From NCBI GenBank assembly GCA_018873245.2, contig JAEMBT020000002.1, positions 5,410,001 to 5,474,000 of the forward strand: a DNA stretch of 64,000 bases, read 5' to 3'. Under the pieces are notes generated by a model. The model was not told the origin of the DNA. It worked only from the letters and a program-made list of their open reading frames with translations, and searched no databases. The translations under genes and the position numbers were made by a program. Shown in pieces: positions 47,150 through 60,056 of the stretch. This DNA comes from Archegozetes longisetosus (taxonomy: Eukaryota; Arthropoda; Arachnida; Sarcoptiformes; Trhypochthoniidae). The number at the start of each line of letters is the position of its first letter. The first letter of the stretch is position 1.

Positions 47150-47892
47150 TCATCGATTGAACGCTTATTGATTGGTCTCGAGTTATATTCATTGATGAAT
47201 TTAGTATTTGCATCGGAGATGGAGGTCAAATTTGGGTTTAGCGCGAAAATGGAACTCGATATGACGAGCGAAATATTGCTGTGATTCAGAAAACTCATCG
47301 ATTCAGTGTTTCATTCATTGCCTGGTAATAATTCGCAATTAAATTAACACTTGATTAATTATTTTTATCTTAGCTTTAGTTTTCACGGAATGGGACCCCT
47401 TCATCGCGTCAATCGCTTGACTAAGGAGTTTTACGCTGATTTCTTGGAGAACTCTCTTCTCCAATACATTGAGAGACATTTCGATGATGGAAATGTACTT
47501 TTGTTGCACGACAACCATCCGGTGCAAAAATCCAATCATGTGAGGGATTGGATTACTGTGAACATTGAAGATGTTCAAGACTTTGTTCTTCCACATGCAA
47601 GATGATTTGATTGAAATTATAACACTGAATACTAATAATAATAAATTATTAAAATTTTAGTTCCTCTTCAGATCTGAACCCTGATGAGAATGTGGGCACA
47701 ATGATTAAAGGATTGGTCAGCAGTGAGCGCCCGGTGATAAACTCTCAGGAAGAGTTGTGGGTGGCTTTAGAGAGAGCCCACCAAACGATGTGTGACGTTT
47801 CATGGCGGCAATATTTCATAAATTTATTGAATTCGATGCCCAGAAGATTGAGAGAGGTTTTGGATGCGGCCGGTGGTCACATCAGCTATTAG
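47150..47892 (+). pseudogene. Tc1-like transposase relic with an apparent intron
   Basis: Family pieces run in order. DWSRVIFIDE at about 47170-47199 has the first catalytic Asp, and GGQIWV follows with a TAG where the family has Trp (47239-47241). A possible intron (47325-47373, 49 nt, GTAATA...ATCTTAG) joins FIA to CFSFHGMGPL in frame. LLLHDNHPVQKSNHVRDW has the second Asp (47510-47512). After another interruption (about 47600-47660), SDLNPDENVG carries the Glu (47686-47688), and the remaining 65 codons end at 47892. The nonsense codon and the second gap, which lacks a normal donor, make it non-functional. It abuts the gag relic. Confidence 0.75.
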
Positions 47893-50428
47893 TTTCACTT
47901 TTGGCTCTATTCTTGTACATATTGTAAATAACTAAAATTTTCAAACATTCGTATGTTCAATTTAATCCTTAATAAATTTAATTTGAAATCAATTTCGTTA
48001 AGTTCGTCTTAACAAAAAATAAATAAGAAATTCAATATTTTTCATCAAATCAAAAATTAATTTTGATGCCCATTTGTTTTGCTATCATTATGATTTTTCA
48101 AAAAAAAATTATATTCTTAAAAATGTCCATTATCTGGCTACAATTTACTGAAATCAGTTTGAAAAAATCGAATCATCCAGTCAAAAGTTATTCGACTTTA
48201 ATCGACTAAAGATAGTTATTTCCAAGGGTGTATGTACAGTTCCTTACCTTATTGTGTAAATTGGCTCTTTTATTATAATTTTTGTTTCTTACCTAAAAGA
48301 ATACAAATTGTTTTTGAAACTGCAATGATTAATGCAATTTCTAGAGTTCTAATATATTGTCGAATTCGTGAATGTTTTTTTTTTCACTACACTCAGACGG
48401 TTTGCAGAGTGCATAATTTGGGTTAGGTCACGATTGCATTCGAAAATAATCCTATCGTTAAAAAACTGTAAAACGATTATTGCGTTACTTATCATTCCAT
48501 ATAATAATATTGTGAGATCAAATACAGTTTTCAAAGATTTGATCTCACAATGACCTATATTTGGGGAAATAAATAGAACACAATGAGTTCTTAGAAGATA
48601 ATCCTTAATTGTGGGTACGTCGCGATGATGACCCCAATAATGGATGAAAAGGGCCAAAAATAGGGCAATAGGGCAATTATCAAGTACGTGTTGGTCAGTT
48701 AGCGACCAACATTAATACTTATGGAAAATTCCATTGATTTTTGTAAACAACTTCTGTCCGTATATAAGGAGTGACAAAATAGTCACTCTTGACTTCCTGA
48801 ACAATCGTGAAAGTTGTCTCTTAACATTGTTCTTTACTTATAACTTCTAATCTCTGTATATTAACTGTTTTTTGTCTTAGATAAAATTACTAATACCCAA
48901 AAAGTGGTTTAGTTTATTTCATCGAATACCAGAAGACTTCTAAACAAAATTTGGTATCACAATATTGATGAAGTATGGAGTGTAATCCATGAAGATGCAC
49001 CCTTTCAAATCAGCATCAGGGCTCCTCTTTATTATATAACGGCGACATAGATGGATAAGATTTATGGTTTATTCCATTTGAAGTACTTTTAAATTCTGGA
49101 AATAGATAAGGAAGGTTCGGGATTATGTAATGAACGATTTTTAAAAATATTTTTATGGTGTGAGTTTCATGTCATACGACATTCGAAAGGCATATAAAAT
49201 GGTTAACCACCACTTCGAAGTTATGATCATTAAAAAAGTGGTTTGCTATGACTCACTGTTATTGGTTCCTAATGTATCCTCGAGTATAAAATATGAGCTT
49301 TCATTCTGTGAAACATCAGATAGAGTGGAAATGATATCATCAATAAAAACTTTCAGCGCTAGATAAAGTAGCGACCAAGAAAGTTAACAAATTCAATAAA
49401 AGCTTTGTAGATAACTTTTTTTTCAATAAAACAAGATTTGGAAAACATACTCACATGCTAAGTTCAGCTCAAGATTGGAATTTAAGTTTAAAGCTGAAAC
49501 TTAAATCCACAATTCCAAGATCAAGTTCAAGGTCAAACTCAGAAATGCGAACTTATGTGCATTATTAATTGCATGCTTTTCAATTTTTTTAAATCTGATA
49601 TTCTGAGTTTTAAGTCAAGTGTTTAATGAGTCTTTAAATTGATCATAAATAAGCATCTTGTAAGTTAATTCAAGTGGAAGCGAAGAAAGATGCAAGTTTT
49701 TTTCATCAATAATTTGGCATTCATAACTTCTTTTGTTCATTACTCCTTTCATTGTTTGTTGGCATCCAATTGATTCTGAAGTTCGAATTGCTTAGATTCT
49801 TCTTCGTTTTTTAGTTTCATTGAACTTTTCTTGATAACATTTGATTTGTCGTATACACACAACTCACGATTACTTCACACTCATTAAAATTACATATCAT
49901 TGAATTCTAATAGTTTATATCCTTCGTGAAATAATTCCATATTAACGGTTTGGTTTTTCTTCCCAATTTATTTTACTGGTCAATTTAGACAAAAGTTTTA
50001 GCTACTTGGAATTTGATATTGAAATTTCATTACACTTGCGTTTATTTAAACCTGAAGATATAATTTATACATTATTGGAAGTGATGTCAATCTGATTCAA
50101 ACTATCACTTCCAGACATTTATTCAATACTAAATAATTAAAGTACACATCATTTTTGAAAAATTCAAATAAGAGTTGTTTACTTAAACCAAAGTATTTTC
50201 AAAAGGATTGAGTTTAAGAACAACATTTTTCATCTGATAAGACAAGTATTTACTGATTTTTAGATCATAAGTTCAATATTTGGGAGAAATTCAAAGTAGG
50301 GTGACCAAGTGTCAAGACTTGAGCTGGACAGTCCAGATTTGAGCTAAATAAATGGATATCTCTATCACAGATGCTTTTTCTTATTAGTAATTCAGTGCAT
50401 ACTGATTATTAGCTAACATGTTTTAATG
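47893..50428. other. intergenic, AT-rich, with one strong hairpin
   Basis: Contains the hairpin at 48509-48551 and scattered AAGTT/AACTT-rich self-complementary sequence around 49480-49560. Minus-strand frame 48349-48657 (102 codons) is not called: its sequence spans the hairpin and no motif is recognised. Confidence 0.4.
48509..48551. repeat. perfect 15-bp-arm hairpin
   Basis: ATTGTGAGATCAAAT (48509-48523) is exactly complementary to ATTTGATCTCACAAT (48537-48551), with a 13-base loop. This may be the remnant of a small MITE or a regulatory RNA structure. Confidence 0.7.
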
Positions 50429-50924
50429 AGTGGTCCGTGCGAGACTTCAGGAGTCTCGATTTCACTCGAGAATTCCAACTCTCGACCTCAATCGAAAGCA
50501 ATCGAGATCCCCGCGAGATTCTCAATAAGTGCTCGATCATATATTTAAGGCTACAAGTCTATAGACATTGATTAAGAAAAACTGTAAAACAGCAATACTA
50601 ATGCATTCAATCAAAGAGTTATTAGTTGTTTGAAAGCAATGTCAATATGTTATTGAAAGCTGTAAAAATATTCAAATAGCTGTATTTTGAAATACAGGCT
50701 TTAAGTATACCTCAAATGATTGAGGCATTCATTTAATTGTGAAACAATAGACGTAAAAATTCAATCAATAAACAGCTCTTTAATCATTATAAAAATCTTA
50801 ATTAGTGAACAAAAATGTATTAAAAAGTTGTCGAGACATTTCGAATATCGAAACAACTCACGATCTTAACTGATAGTACTCTCAAAAATTCTCTAAATCG
50901 AAAGTCTCGAAAATACTGACCACT
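50429..50924. mobile_element. inverted-repeat element with AGTGGTC termini
   Basis: Left end AGTGGTCCGTGCGAGACTT and right end (minus strand) AGTGGTCAGTATTTTCGAGAC. Numerous CGAGA/TCTCG and TCGAAA motifs recur in both subterminal regions, and the centre is AT-rich non-coding DNA. Short termini with repeated subterminal motifs suggest a hAT-like MITE, but no clear duplication was seen. Confidence 0.6.
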
Positions 50925-52943
50925 AATTTTAAGCTCGCCTTTAATTTCTTGTTCAGAACTTTATGTTAAAGACAACTTAAGCCTCTCAATGCTGCAAAAT
51001 CACAAAGAAATGCAATTAATTTCACAGTTGAAATTTTGTAGCTTTTTACATTCATTGGATACTGTAAGTTCTAAAACTTTTAGCTAATCTCAAAGTGGGA
51101 ACCCTTCGATACTTATTGTACAGACTTTAGCTCTACAAGACTTGATCAGCCTAATTCAACTGTTTAAATACTTCATATCATGGTTCGAACACTTCAATTC
51201 CTATCAAAGTTAAAATTCAAGTTAGAGTTACTCAAAAAAAACTTTAAAATAAGTTCTCGGGAAATTTTCATTTAAGGTGAGTTTGAGTTAAAGTTTAACT
51301 CTAATATTAAATTTAACTCAAATAGCACTCACATATCCACTCTTTTATTGATATCTCACATAAAACATAAAAGGATTCCAATACCAACTTTATTTGAGTT
51401 AAGGCAATGAATCAAGCCTTTGAAGTTGCCCAAAAGCCTGACTTCATTGTGGTCAAAAGCCATTTTATATTAATACTTATATAAACTAAAATAAAGTCTA
51501 TTTAAGACCAACCCAATCCGAAACAGAACAGTTATCTTCAGGCAAAGTTATATTTTAAATTTTAAAACTAAATGTAAACCTTTACATGCGCTATGCCTCC
51601 GAAGTTGAGAAATTTCGGCCAAACAAAAATACACATGTTCGATCATCTTTTGAGCAGGAGTTCACTAATAAATTCTGGTATTCATAGATTTCAGTAGTTT
51701 ACGGTAACAGATATACGAGAAAATTGTGCTATAGAAGTTAACTTTAGATGATTCTCATAAAAATATAAGAGCACAATATCTGCATAGAGCTGTAGAAGTA
51801 GAAATCCATTCAACACACAGAACTTGTCAATTCTTCTAAAGTCAGCCAAAAGATTGACTTTTCAACAATCTATTTTATGCAATTACTGTTAGTTGAAATC
51901 TAAAATTACTGATAGGGCTGCCTCTATTGCAAAAAAGAAAACCTTAAGCTCTAACTGAACAGTTTGAGCAAAACGATTTTCTTCTTAAAATATGGCAGCC
52001 TTGAAACGATCTTGAATTCTCGAATCTTGAAATTATTTTCGAACTTCATCCTATGTATCCGACCATTCATAAGATATGAAGAATGAAATGCCTCCGAAAC
52101 ACTCACCTATTTCTGGAGTATCTTGTCCGAATTCTGTCTTAAAAGTATTCAAAATAATTTTTGACAAAAACTTATAGTCAGTTCTCTGATAGAAAACATG
52201 AGCCTTAAAAAGCTGGAGTTTAAAGATGTGTATTTCACACACTTGACTTCTGATTAATTCTTGACTGTTAGCTATAGACTAGACCACCCTTTTTACACCC
52301 GAAGCATCTATCATTTTAAGCATGCAATCTAGATTACTTCCTCTCGGAAGTTGTTCTTGTTCATTGACTCAGAATCAAAATCACTTCAGACTTCAAAACT
52401 AGCTGAAAAAATATCTAATAAATTTTTAAAGTTCACATCATCGCTTATAGAACTGATTACAAAATTTCCTCTAAAGATATTTTGAGTACTTTGGCAGAAT
52501 TTAAAAATAATATTCAGGGAATAGAAGGATCTTTTCCTCCCTTCGTCTTGTCATATCATATGAGTCATCAACTAAGGGGAAGATTCGAGAATTTTCTATT
52601 TAAGATCCTTTTCATAAAAATTATCTAAAGCGAGCTAATTGCGTGACTCGACTCAATATTAACACATCCAAATTAATAAATCTAAACGCTTGACTTTTTA
52701 TCGATAACCAGTGGTTAATAAAATCATATACTATTTCACGTGAAACTCACTTCATTTCTTAAATTGCAATTTCAAAGAGTTTAAAAATGCGGATCCTTCT
52801 TGTAAAACACTTATATTGATTGCATAGAACTGATGAGCAATTCAAACATTTGATAATATGGTATTGATGTAAAACTCAAGTATTAGCAATAAGAATCATA
52901 TCCTATTATTGCAGTTAACATAATGTACCATGATAAAGCATTA
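50925..52943. other. intergenic, AT-rich
   Basis: Direct TTTRAGTT/AACTYAAA motifs are frequent around 51180-51320 and form weak secondary structure. No gene was recognised. Confidence 0.4.
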
Positions 52944-53175
52944 CACTCAAGTTCTTAATAATCGTTGATAGCAACCAGAAGGATGCTTTGTTATGGCATG
53001 GTTTCTGTCAGATCAAAATATTGAACTCATTGACAAAATTACATAATATTCATTAAAAGAAAGTCAAGGTAAATTCGAGATCAAATTTGGAGGTAAATTA
53101 ATGCACATAGGAGGCAGATCGAAATAGAAACGATCTTTTACTCGTTGCTATCACGGACTGTTGAGTTTTCAAGTG
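52944..53175. mobile_element. dispersed inverted-repeat family, copy B
   Basis: CACTCAAGTTCTTAATAATCG at the left end; the right end read on the minus strand is CACTTGAAAACTCAACAGTC. The next motif, GATAGCAACCAGAA, matches copy A (44192-44403). It sits about 250 bp upstream of the chitin synthase start codon and so may lie in its promoter or 5' UTR. Confidence 0.7.
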
Positions 53176-53422
53176 AACATTAATACCTACGATTAGTTTT
53201 TTCAGTATCGATAAAAAGCTAACGTTTGGTTTTAAATAAGTGATGTCGGAATGTCTTCTGATAGTGATAAAAAATATTTATGACGCTATTACTCGCTAAG
53301 TCTTATATACTGCTAGACTCAAATTTCAGTCGCTTAAGGATATTGAAAGTGAATAGATTTCTACAAAACAACAGTGTTCTTATGATTATATTAAAATAAC
53401 TCATTTTCATAAGTTTACGGGA

Positions 53423-56400
53423 ATGGACAAAAATCAAAATATAGAACTTTCAACTATGAATCAAAATAAATCAAACTTTATTAGGAGCGACTCGAATTCT
53501 TCTGATACAGTTGTTTTGAGGAGAAAAACAAATTCAGACAATGAATTAATTGAGAATTCCAAGGGTAATAATGACGGCGTCACTTTCAGTAATCAAGGCA
53601 TAGAAAATCCTGCGTTCGTTATTGAGGAAAGTGACTTGAATCAAGACAATCAGAAAGGAATCAACGAAAAACTCGAGCTCGAATCTGAAGAATTTGACTC
53701 TCTTTTCAACAGGTCTGTTCAATAATTCACAGCTCTTTTTAATAATTTACAGCCTAAATCAGGTTCAGATAACTCGCTTTTTTCTGTGAGGTTTCTCAAT
53801 TTTAGTCAGCATTTTTTGCATTAACTAACTCAAACCTCTATAGAACTTGAATTATGTGAAACTATTCATCCTTTGGAATAAAATGTTAAGAAAGATTGTT
53901 CAAAATGAATTTATCTATTTTTCAATCAAATGTTCTATTGAGATTAAACTTTAACTTTTCTTTGTATATTACTTGGTTTGAAAATGTTTATCAGAAAACC
54001 AACGTAGTATTGCTATATTGCTATGACTATAAATTTTGTGCATAATTATGCATAATCAAATTTGTGCATGCATAACCTTAGTTGCTAATTGGTATTCTCC
54101 AAGTAGGTTAAGAATTTTTTATCAACGGTATTGCAATAACATTGTTTTGTTTCTAACAAGATATCAAATTATTGAATTGAGTAATAGCTTATTGATATTA
54201 TCAATTAATGATTCACAAATACAAATACAAAAAACCAAACTTTTTGACAAATGAATCTTAACATTGACACAAAGGTGTGACACCTGATAAAGTAAAGAAT
54301 TCTCGATAACAATGGGTAAGATAAGTAGACCAATATTTAGAATTAAGACATTGAGCCTTTTAATTTTTTTGAATGAGCTAGATTAGAATCTTGTCACAGT
54401 TAAAACTCAATCATTTACAAGATTTTTAGCCTTTTTCAAATATAATAAGTTTAAGTTTAAACCAATATTTATGGGTTACTGCAAATTAAACTTTCGGTTT
54501 ATGACGAACAGTTTTCCATACTGTAATCACATACTTTTCGGTTGCAACAAATATTATCAATTAAATTATGAGATTTTCGTCACTCTATTACAATGAATCA
54601 CGTTTGCTGTTAACATGCTTATAGTGAACCGCATATCGACTAAAAATCTATTAACTCTCATACAGAAGTATACGGTAATAGTAAATTCCAGCTTATAGTA
54701 AACGCTTTTGCCTGCACCGATCCTTTCACTATAAACGAGAATGACTCTACTAATATTCAATCCAATAAGTTATGACTTATCAGACTTTTATTTAATGCTA
54801 ACTATAATTTTCACTACCAAAGCCCAAAGCGTGAAAGTGAAGAACTGAAACCATGGGATAGATTCCAAACACTTCCACCACCAGATGAAGACGAGACACT
54901 CGATGGTGAATGGGTCGAAGTGTTCATCAAATGGCTCAAAATATTTGCATACGCTTTCACATTCGTTGTGACTTTGGGCTGTGCTGTTATTTCAAAATCA
55001 ACCATTTTATTAATGACTTCAATGATTCGAGTTGGCCGAAAGATCCCGATATGCAATGAACACATATATGATATCGTTCGGCCACTCGATCGCGACAAAC
55101 GATATGCAGCCATTTATAGAGATGATGATCCTGAGAGGATAGCATGGCTTTGGTGTTTATTCTTTGCAGTAATAACTCCGGATCTGTTCGCATTAGGTCG
55201 TAGTGCAAGAATTTGTTACTTCAAGACACGCCAACGTCCGACTTGGCTCGCATTTTTGACGGTTGTAAACAATTTCAAATTATTAAAACTCTATCCACTA
55301 ATTAAGAAAATTGTATTTTTCAATTAGGTTCTCACAGCAGAGACTCTATACTCGATCGGCATTTCTTTACTGGTATTCCTAATTCTTCCAACAATAGATT
55401 CAATAAAAGGGGCGATGATGACAAATGCTTTATGTCTAATACCTGGAGTTTTTCTGTTACTATCGAATCACGACAAACAAAACAAAATAAATAGAATATT
55501 AACAATAGCTGCAACTATTAGTCAATTATTAGGTTTCGTGATCTGGCCTTTGGTAGCTTATAACGACGACAGCACAAAGTTCTGGTATTTGCCGTTCGCT
55601 CTGTTTCTCGTATCGTTTTCGTGGTGGGAGAACTTTATAGATCCGTCTTCACAGAATCGTTTCATTAAGAAATTATTAGAGGCTAAACAAGATTTAGTAA
55701 AAAGTCGATACTATACTTATACAATAGTTTCAATTTGGAAAATGATTGTTATTTTTTCGCTCATGATTACGATCGAATACATCAACGACGGCACTCGAGC
55801 AGTTCAGAGCACTTTCTCTAACTTTACGGCTGGTTTCAGAGATCATAGGATAGAGATTGTTCGCTACAAAGGAAAACTTGAGCATACGATCACAACCGAA
55901 GGAGATACACATCACATGATTGTTGGTGACCCTTTGATCCCGGTTTGGGTGCTACTAATACAAGTTTGTGCCACTTATTTGTGCTATGCAGTCGCAAAGT
56001 TCTCGTGCAAAATCTGTATTCAGGGAATCAGTTTTGCGATACCAGTGAATCTGGCAGTTCCTGTCACTGTCTCCTTCTTATGGTCAATGGTCAGTGCTTC
56101 TTCTCAAGACAAGTGTAAGGTTTGCCATCTGTTCAAAGGATTTCAATATATATTTTGGTACACACAAGAAACCGATGACTTCACTTATGGTTCAAATGCA
56201 TTCAATTATATCAGTACTTTCATGTGGATCTTATCACTTGCTTCTCAAATTTGGATCGGTATTCATATCTGGTTTTCCACCAGTGAAAGATTGGCCTCAA
56301 CTGAAAAGTTATTCATTAGTCCAATGTATAGCTCTGTTATCATTGACCAGTCATTAGCTATGAATAGACGACGGCTTAATATCGAAGATGAGGCCGTGAA

Positions 56401-59400
56401 AAAGGATGTTGAGGCAACTAATATTGAGCAAGTTGAACGAGAAGGACCAGATAATAGTATGAAACATTTGTACGAATCAGTCACTGAGTCCATGCCTCCG
56501 GCGCGTTATGTCGAAAATTCAGATGAAACTGTTAGGATTTTTGTGTGCGCCACGATGTGGCACGAAAACAAAGAAGAAATGATTCAAATGCTTAAGGCTG
56601 TCATGAGATTAGATGCCGATCAGTGTGCCAGAAGACAAGCTCAAGAGTTCTTTGAACTTCATCCCTCTTTAACTGATTATTATGAACTCGAAAGTAATCT
56701 CAATTACAAATCGATTGAATATTTGGTTCTGATTTGATTTTGTTGATTTCAGTTAATATATTTTTTGACGACGCCTTCGATCAGGGAGAGACTGATGATG
56801 AAGACGATCGAATTGTCAATCGTTTTGTTAGGCAATTGATCGAAACAATGGATGAGGCGGCCACTAATGTGCATGAAATCAATATAACTCTTAAACGACC
56901 AAATCTCGTTCCAACGCCTTATGGCGGAAAGTTGGAGTGGACTCTTCCCGGTCAGAACAAACTTGTGGCTCATCTTAAGGACAAAACTTTGATAAGACAT
57001 CGAAAACGATGGAGTCAGGTATGCATTTAATAACCTTATTTACATCTTCTCAAATCCATTGAATATAGAAAACGGTTTATATGAGAATGTTTTCAATAAC
57101 TGAAATGTTTGAAATTGATTGAAAGTGTATGTATATGTACTACTTGTTGGGTCACCGAATTGCTGAGAGAGAAATCGACGAAAGTAGAAAAGAAACGATC
57201 GCAATGAACACATTCATCCTCGCGTTGGACGGTGACATTAACTTCAGACCACATGCGTTGCATTTGGTCGTAGACTTAATGAAAAAGAACAAAAGATTGG
57301 GTGCCGCCTGTGGTCGCATTCATCCGATCGGAACCGGACCTATGGTTTGGTATCAGGTTTGTTTGCTAATTACTACTTATTAGTCAAACAAAGTCTAATT
57401 GCTTCTCATGTAGAATCCAATCATTAGTCGTCGGTCTTGGATTAGAAAATAAGCAGATAAAAAGCCACTCATTTAACCAGTGATGGTTTAACTTATTTGC
57501 CATTTTCTAGTCTAAAATCGACGACAAATATCTGTACCCACACAAAACGCAAATTTGCGTCGTCTTTATTTATAAATTGAATTATGAAGAATATCGAAAT
57601 TATTGCAGAAATTCGAGTACGCAATCGGTCATTGGCTTCAAAAGGCAACTGAACATGTATTCGGGTGTGTATTATGTAGTCCTGGATGTTTCTCACTATT
57701 CAGAGCCAGGGCTGTGATGGACGATAGCGTTATGAACAAATACACGACTAAACCTTCAGAAGCGTTGCATTACGTACAGTACGATCAGGGAGAGGACCGA
57801 TGGCTCTGCACTTTATTACTACAACAGGGATGGCGTATCGAATACTGTGCCGCATCTGATTCATACACTCACGCACCAGAAGGTTTCGGTGAATTCTATA
57901 CTCAACGTAGACGATGGGCCCCATCAACAATGGCTAATATCATGGATTTATTGGGAGACTACAAGCGAACAGTTGAACGAAATACTGATATCTCAAAGCC
58001 TTATATCATATATCAGGCAATGTTAATGGTTGGAACAGTTCTCAGTCCTGGAACTATATTCTTGATGGTTGTCGGGGCCATGAATACTGTAATGGGATTA
58101 ACGAGTGACATATCTCTGTTATGCAATATAGTGCCCATTCTTTTATTTAGCATTGTATGTCTTGTTGTCAAAAAGAACGACCACATCATATTTTTTGCAA
58201 TGATTTTGAGTACATTATACGCACTGCTTATGTTAGCCGTTTTGGTTGGAACTGGCATTGAGATGGCTGAGAAAGGAGTTCTCACACCTAACTCCATATT
58301 CTTCTTAGGTATGATTGGAAGCTTCATTGTGGCTGCAATAATACATCCTCAAGAGTTTGCATGTGTTATACCATTACTTCTATATATGCTTCTGATCCCA
58401 AGTATGTATTTATTACTCACGATCTATTCGGTGACAAACATGCATATCGTTTCGTGGGGTACGAGAGAAGTTAAATCTAAATTGACTGCAAAGGAAGCTG
58501 CGGCTGCAGCTCAAGCAGCAGCCGAAGCAGCAGCTGCAAAGGCCAAGAAGAAAAATCTTTTAGGATTTCTTGATTTATCACATTATGGAAGTAAATCAGG
58601 ACTTTTTACTTGTATGTGCTGTTCGAACAGTAAATCAGATGAAGAATCAGCGAGACTAATGGAGATTAGGGATCAGTTAAATAAAGTTAATGAAAATGTG
58701 ACAAGTCTTAAAACAAGTGTTGAATCTTTAGAGCCATCGCGACCACGAAATAGTGTCTATCGAAGACAATCTTCGACAAAACACGAACGAAACGATAGCT
58801 TATTTCCTATAATAGGTGGACAGACTGATGATGAGGGAGATGATATGTCTGATAGCGAAAAGAAGTCAAGTACAGATGAAAGACCTCCCACTCCATCAGT
58901 AGCCGATTCAGTATCAGCTAATAAACCGAGATGGACTCGTGACAAGGTTTTTAAAAAGTTTCCAATGGTTCCCTTGTCTCCTAAAGAGCTTCAGTTCTGG
59001 AAGGACTTTATACCGAAATATTTGTTACCACTAGACGAAAATCCTCAAGAACAGGCAAGAATTTCAGCTGATCTGAAAGAGCTTAGAAATAGAGTGGTAT
59101 TTGCTTTTGGTATTATGAATACTATTTTCATTTTATTTGTGTATTTACTGCAAATGCATAAAGATGTTTTCGGGGTACAAATACCGTCCGGAATCGATCA
59201 CTACAATAAAACTTATATAGAAGCAGAAGACAGATGGATAGAGGAACCAGTGTATAAACATGTTAATATGGATCCAATTGGTTTGGTTCTTGTTGTCTTT
59301 TTTGGTACTATACTTATTATACAAATTATAGGAATGTTTATGCATCGATTCGGTACTTTAGCTCATTTGTTGGCCTTCACTATTATTGATTTCTGCTCTA

Positions 59401-60056
59401 AAAAACCTGAAGCAGAAGATGACGAAACATTTTTTCAAAAGAATGGCGTTCAGGTCACTAAACAACTACAGAAACAAGGAGTCAGAGACTTAGATGACAA
59501 AAGCAATGATCCCAACAATAGAAGACAATCAATGTTTCCAAAACCTCCCCAACAGTTAGATCTCGACGATGTTTTTCGTAAGAGACTTATGAGTCTCAAA
59601 CCTGACTCAAGCGGTTAGTATGAACTTTGATCCAAAAATAAGTTATTGATCGAACTAAGTCTAAAATTGACTAAATTAGTGAAAAAGCTATCAAGCCTAT
59701 ATTTTATGTTCTGAAAGTTGTTTTTATTGTTAACAGATTCGAAACAAACGTCACTACTTAAAAGGCAAAGTACCGTTCATGCAATTAGAAGACGTCGCGA
59801 CACTTATATAGAAAGGAAACTGAGTACATTAAGTTCTGATCAAAATGACTCAACTATTGGCTCGAATAAACGGCCCGTTTCTTTATTAAGTACTGATCAA
59901 AATGACCTAACTATTAGTTCGAATAAAAGGCCTGTTTCTCTGTTAGTGCCTAAAAGTTCTTATGAGTTGACCAATACTAGCAATAGTTTGAGAGGTTATC
60001 CCACAACTAATTCTAATTTTATGCATGGTTCAAATACAAATGAAGTTCGTTTATAA
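53423..60056 (+). CDS. CHS1: chitin synthase
   Basis: This plasma-membrane family-2 glycosyltransferase polymerises UDP-GlcNAc into chitin. Seven exons join in frame: 53423-53712, 54823-55261, 55328-56693, 56753-57018, 57126-57356, 57609-59613, 59737-60056; 1638 residues, close to arthropod CHS1 length. Residues about 110-690 hold the N-terminal multi-membrane region. The catalytic core shows CATMWHE, FILALDGD (DGD at about 822-824), GPMVWYQ joined to KFEYAIGHWLQKATEH, CSPGCFSLFR, GEDRW (about 926) and QRRRW (about 963-967). The product-handling helices include SWGTRE (about 1147-1151). An Ala/Lys-rich segment and a KVNENVTSLKTSVESL coiled coil follow, then two more helices and a basic tail. 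Val is Cys in the usual SQVMYMYYLLG block, at an intron junction (57126). No duplicated alternative exon was seen. AATAAA overlaps the stop. Confidence 0.97.
53713..54822. other. first intron of chitin synthase
   Basis: 1110 nt between donor AG|GTCTGT and acceptor CACTACCAAAG. Contains a cluster of TATAGTRAAC / CACTATAAAC motifs at about 54620-54740 that could be a small degraded repeat. No exon in the intron was recognised. Confidence 0.5.
59832..59945 (+). repeat. 57-bp coding tandem duplication in the chitin synthase tail
   Basis: Two units of 19 codons, 59832-59888 and 59889-59945, encode SSDQNDSTIGSNKRPVSLL and STDQNDLTISSNKRPVSLL. They keep the frame and differ at few sites, so the duplication is young relative to the gene. 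The repeated NKRPVSLL may be a basic Ser phosphorylation motif. Confidence 0.9.

Noticed and set aside
48349-48657. 102-codon minus-strand frame starting MALFIHYWGHHRDVP
   Set aside because: It runs through the perfect hairpin at 48509-48551 and matches nothing I know; treated as chance.
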